This document shows positions 62,394-64,000 of a stretch of DNA of 64,000 nt, piece after piece; within the stretch, counting starts at the first letter, position 1; each line of letters starts with the position of its first letter. The notes under the pieces are model-generated. The model ran no database searches and had not been told where the DNA came from. It saw nothing but the letters and a program-made list of their open reading frames with translations. The DNA is from Agrobacterium sp. AGB01 (GTDB lineage Bacteria > Pseudomonadota > Alphaproteobacteria > Rhizobiales > Rhizobiaceae), in the NCBI RefSeq assembly GCF_014851585.1, contig NZ_JACVAB010000004.1, forward strand, positions 248,001-312,000. The letters are read 5' to 3'. Position numbers and translations under genes: made by a program.

Positions 62394-63775
62394 GCCGTTC
62401 TCCATGCTTTCAGCCACTTTTCTAGATAATGAATGTCCGTTTCGCCTTGGGCAAAAGCCACGTCTTCAAACAGGGCACGCAGCAAAGGCAGGTTGGTGGA
62501 AATGCCATCAACGCGTGTCCCGGCAAGCGCGGTTCGCATCTTAGTGATGGCCTCAGCCCGCGTCGGCGCATGCACGATCAACTTGGCAATCAGGGAGTCG
62601 TAATAGGGCGACACCCGGTAGCCGGGATAGATATGGGTATCGAGCCGGACGCCTTCGCCTTGCGGCCAGGCAATGTCCGTGACAGCCCCCGCCGATGGCA
62701 GGAATGTATCGGGGTCTTCGGCATTGATGCGGCATTCGAAGGAATGCCCGTCACAGACAACGTCATCCTGGCGCAGTTCGAGATATCTGCCCTGCGCCGC
62801 CTTGATCTGGGCCTGCACGATGTCGATGCCACTGGTCATTTCAGTAACGGGATGTTCGACCTGCAAACGGGTATTCATCTCGATGAAATAAAATTTTCCA
62901 TCTTCATACAGAAATTCAAACGTGCCAACGCCGCGATAACCAATCTGCTGGCAGGCTTCCACGCACGCCAAACCAACAGGCTCAATGATATCGGCTGCAA
63001 TACCCGGGGCCGGGGCTTCTTCGACCACTTTTTGATGGCGCCGTTGCATTGAACAATCGCGATGCCCAAGCCAAACCGCATTGCCATGGGTGTCGCAAAG
63101 CACCTGTATCTCAATATGACGGGGATGCTGGAGAAACTTCTCCATGTAGAGCGCGGGGTTGCCGAAGGCCTGTCTCGCCTCTTCACGCGTCAGGGTCATT
63201 GCTTCGATCAGCGCAGATGGTTCCTGAACCACCCGCATGCCACGCCCGCCGCCGCCGCCCGCCGCCTTGATGATGACAGGATAACCAATGTCATGGGCGA
63301 TCTGCTCAACCGTGGCATGGTCATCTGGAAGCGCCGTATCCGGCCCTGGCACACACGGCACACCCGCGGCAATCATCGCCTTCTTGGCGGTAATCTTGTC
63401 ACCCATGGTGGCAATGGAGTGTGCATCTGGACCGATAAAGGTCAGTCCGGCCTCCTCTACGGAGGCCGAGAATGACGTGTTCTCGGACAGAAAACCGTAA
63501 CCGGGGTGAATGGCACCTGCACCGGTTAACCGGGCGGCCAGAAGAATGGCATCCTGATTGAGATAGCTTTTGCGCGCATTGGCGGGACCAATACAAACAA
63601 AATGATCTGCCGTTTCGCCATAGGAGGCTTGCCGGTCAGCCTCAGAGCAAATCGAAACTGTCTTCAGGCCGAGTTCGCGGCAGGCGCGCTGTATGCGCAC
63701 AGCAATCTCACCACGATTGGCAATCAGCACCGTATCAAAGAGTGGCTCAGCGCTGGCGAAATTCTCTGCCATCAT
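62390..63775 (-). CDS. Biotin carboxylase (AccC-like)
   Basis: 461 residues. N-terminal VLIANRGEIAVRIQRACRELGL, ATP-grasp glycine loop KAAGGGGGRGMRVV, EAPAPG, the Glu/Asn catalytic segment FYFIEMNTRLQVEHPVTE, and the C-terminal YRVSPYYDSLIAKLIVHAP. It carboxylates biotin on the carrier protein. Genomes of this group carry a separate housekeeping accBC, so this copy is likely dedicated to the oxoprolinase pathway or to a related carboxylase. It is ATGA-coupled on both sides. Confidence 0.92.
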   Translation of the reverse strand: MMAENFASAEPLFDTVLIANRGEIAVRIQRACRELGLKTVSICSEADRQASYGETADHFVCIGPANARKSYLNQDAILLAARLTGAGAIHPGYGFLSENTSFSASVEEAGLTFIGPDAHSIATMGDKITAKKAMIAAGVPCVPGPDTALPDDHATVEQIAHDIGYPVIIKAAGGGGGRGMRVVQEPSALIEAMTLTREEARQAFGNPALYMEKFLQHPRHIEIQVLCDTHGNAVWLGHRDCSMQRRHQKVVEEAPAPGIAADIIEPVGLACVEACQQIGYRGVGTFEFLYEDGKFYFIEMNTRLQVEHPVTEMTSGIDIVQAQIKAAQGRYLELRQDDVVCDGHSFECRINAEDPDTFLPSAGAVTDIAWPQGEGVRLDTHIYPGYRVSPYYDSLIAKLIVHAPTRAEAITKMRTALAGTRVDGISTNLPLLRALFEDVAFAQGETDIHYLEKWLKAWRTA

Positions 63776-64000
63776 GCAATCTCCGCCAGCAAATTGTTGG
63801 TTTCGACCTCTCCGCCATCAACATCCGTAACGAAGGTGATACGGCCAGCACAGGGCGCCGCGATCTTGTTGAATACTTTCATGGCCTCGATAATAAAAAG
63901 TGTCTGCCCCTCTTCCACCAGATCGCCAATATTGACGAATGGCGGCTGGCCCGGTGCAGATGCACGATGCAACACACCAAAGATCGGTGCACGGACCGAT
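63772..64000 (-). CDS. Biotin carboxyl carrier protein (AccB-like), truncated by window end
   Basis: The frame is open to the end of the window, so about the C-terminal 75 residues are seen. The biotinyl domain is clear: SVRAPIFGVLHRASAPGQ, GDLVEEGQTLFIIEAMKVFNKI with the target Lys in EAMKV, and a C-terminal DGGEVETNNLLAEIA. It is the functional carrier partner of the biotin carboxylase gene with which it overlaps (ATGA). Confidence 0.9.
   Translation of the reverse strand, partial: SVRAPIFGVLHRASAPGQPPFVNIGDLVEEGQTLFIIEAMKVFNKIAAPCAGRITFVTDVDGGEVETNNLLAEIA

Overview
This 64 kb window comes from an alphaproteobacterium of the Hyphomicrobiales, most likely Brucella/Ochrobactrum-like. The evidence is moderate-to-high GC, dense ATGA-coupled operons, the protein families (NADP-GdhA, CUT1 and PepT ABC systems, FecCD, PxpABC with AccBC, IdnD/IdnO) and the absence of any rRNA, tRNA or ribosomal gene. 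The content is almost wholly uptake and catabolism, as expected for a secondary chromosome or megaplasmid; that replicon assignment is inference. No IS element, prophage, CRISPR array or replication origin was seen.

Layout. 1-3295: a polyamine-type (PotDABC-like) ABC transporter, entered mid-gene. 3365-5824: an aldehyde dehydrogenase divergent from a LysR regulator. 5867-15610: a stress/redox neighbourhood with Ohr, a histidine kinase/response regulator pair, two alpha/beta hydrolases, a DipZ-type CcdA-thioredoxin fusion, two SDRs, and HxlR and LysR regulators. 15821-19604: an iron-siderophore ABC importer. 19642-21930: RpiR and ROK sugar regulators. 22024-28440: a GH42 beta-galactosidase with a complete CUT1 sugar ABC transporter. 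28872-34165: a TetR regulator, PQQ-dependent glucose dehydrogenase and NADP-glutamate dehydrogenase.

34707-47855 is one long plus-strand operon: an XRE-cupin regulator, a five-gene dipeptide-type ABC importer, a GAF protein, both subunits of an ATP-dependent hydantoinase/oxoprolinase-family enzyme, an Asp/Glu/hydantoin racemase, an M24 peptidase/creatinase-fold hydrolase and an MDR oxidoreductase. It has two matching palindromes at its promoter. It looks like a self-contained pathway for import and ring or amide opening of a cyclic amide (hydantoin, lactam or pyroglutamyl compound) and is the best candidate here for an undescribed system. The substrate cannot be read from sequence.

47862-49330 holds a DnaQ-family exonuclease and a decayed 3' end of a dnaE2-like polymerase gene. 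49366-57034 (minus strand) is an L-idonate/gluconate-type dehydrogenase set, an RraA/LigK-family aldolase and a polar amino-acid ABC transporter ending in another SDR; a divergent LysR gene (57265) probably controls it. 58218-64000 (minus) holds an aminotransferase and a 5-oxoprolinase PxpABC module with biotin carboxylase, a normal biotin carrier (cut by the window end) and a second carrier-like protein lacking the biotinylation site.

Start codons were chosen by Shine-Dalgarno spacing and by the many 4-base stop/start overlaps. Operator calls are based on symmetry and position only.
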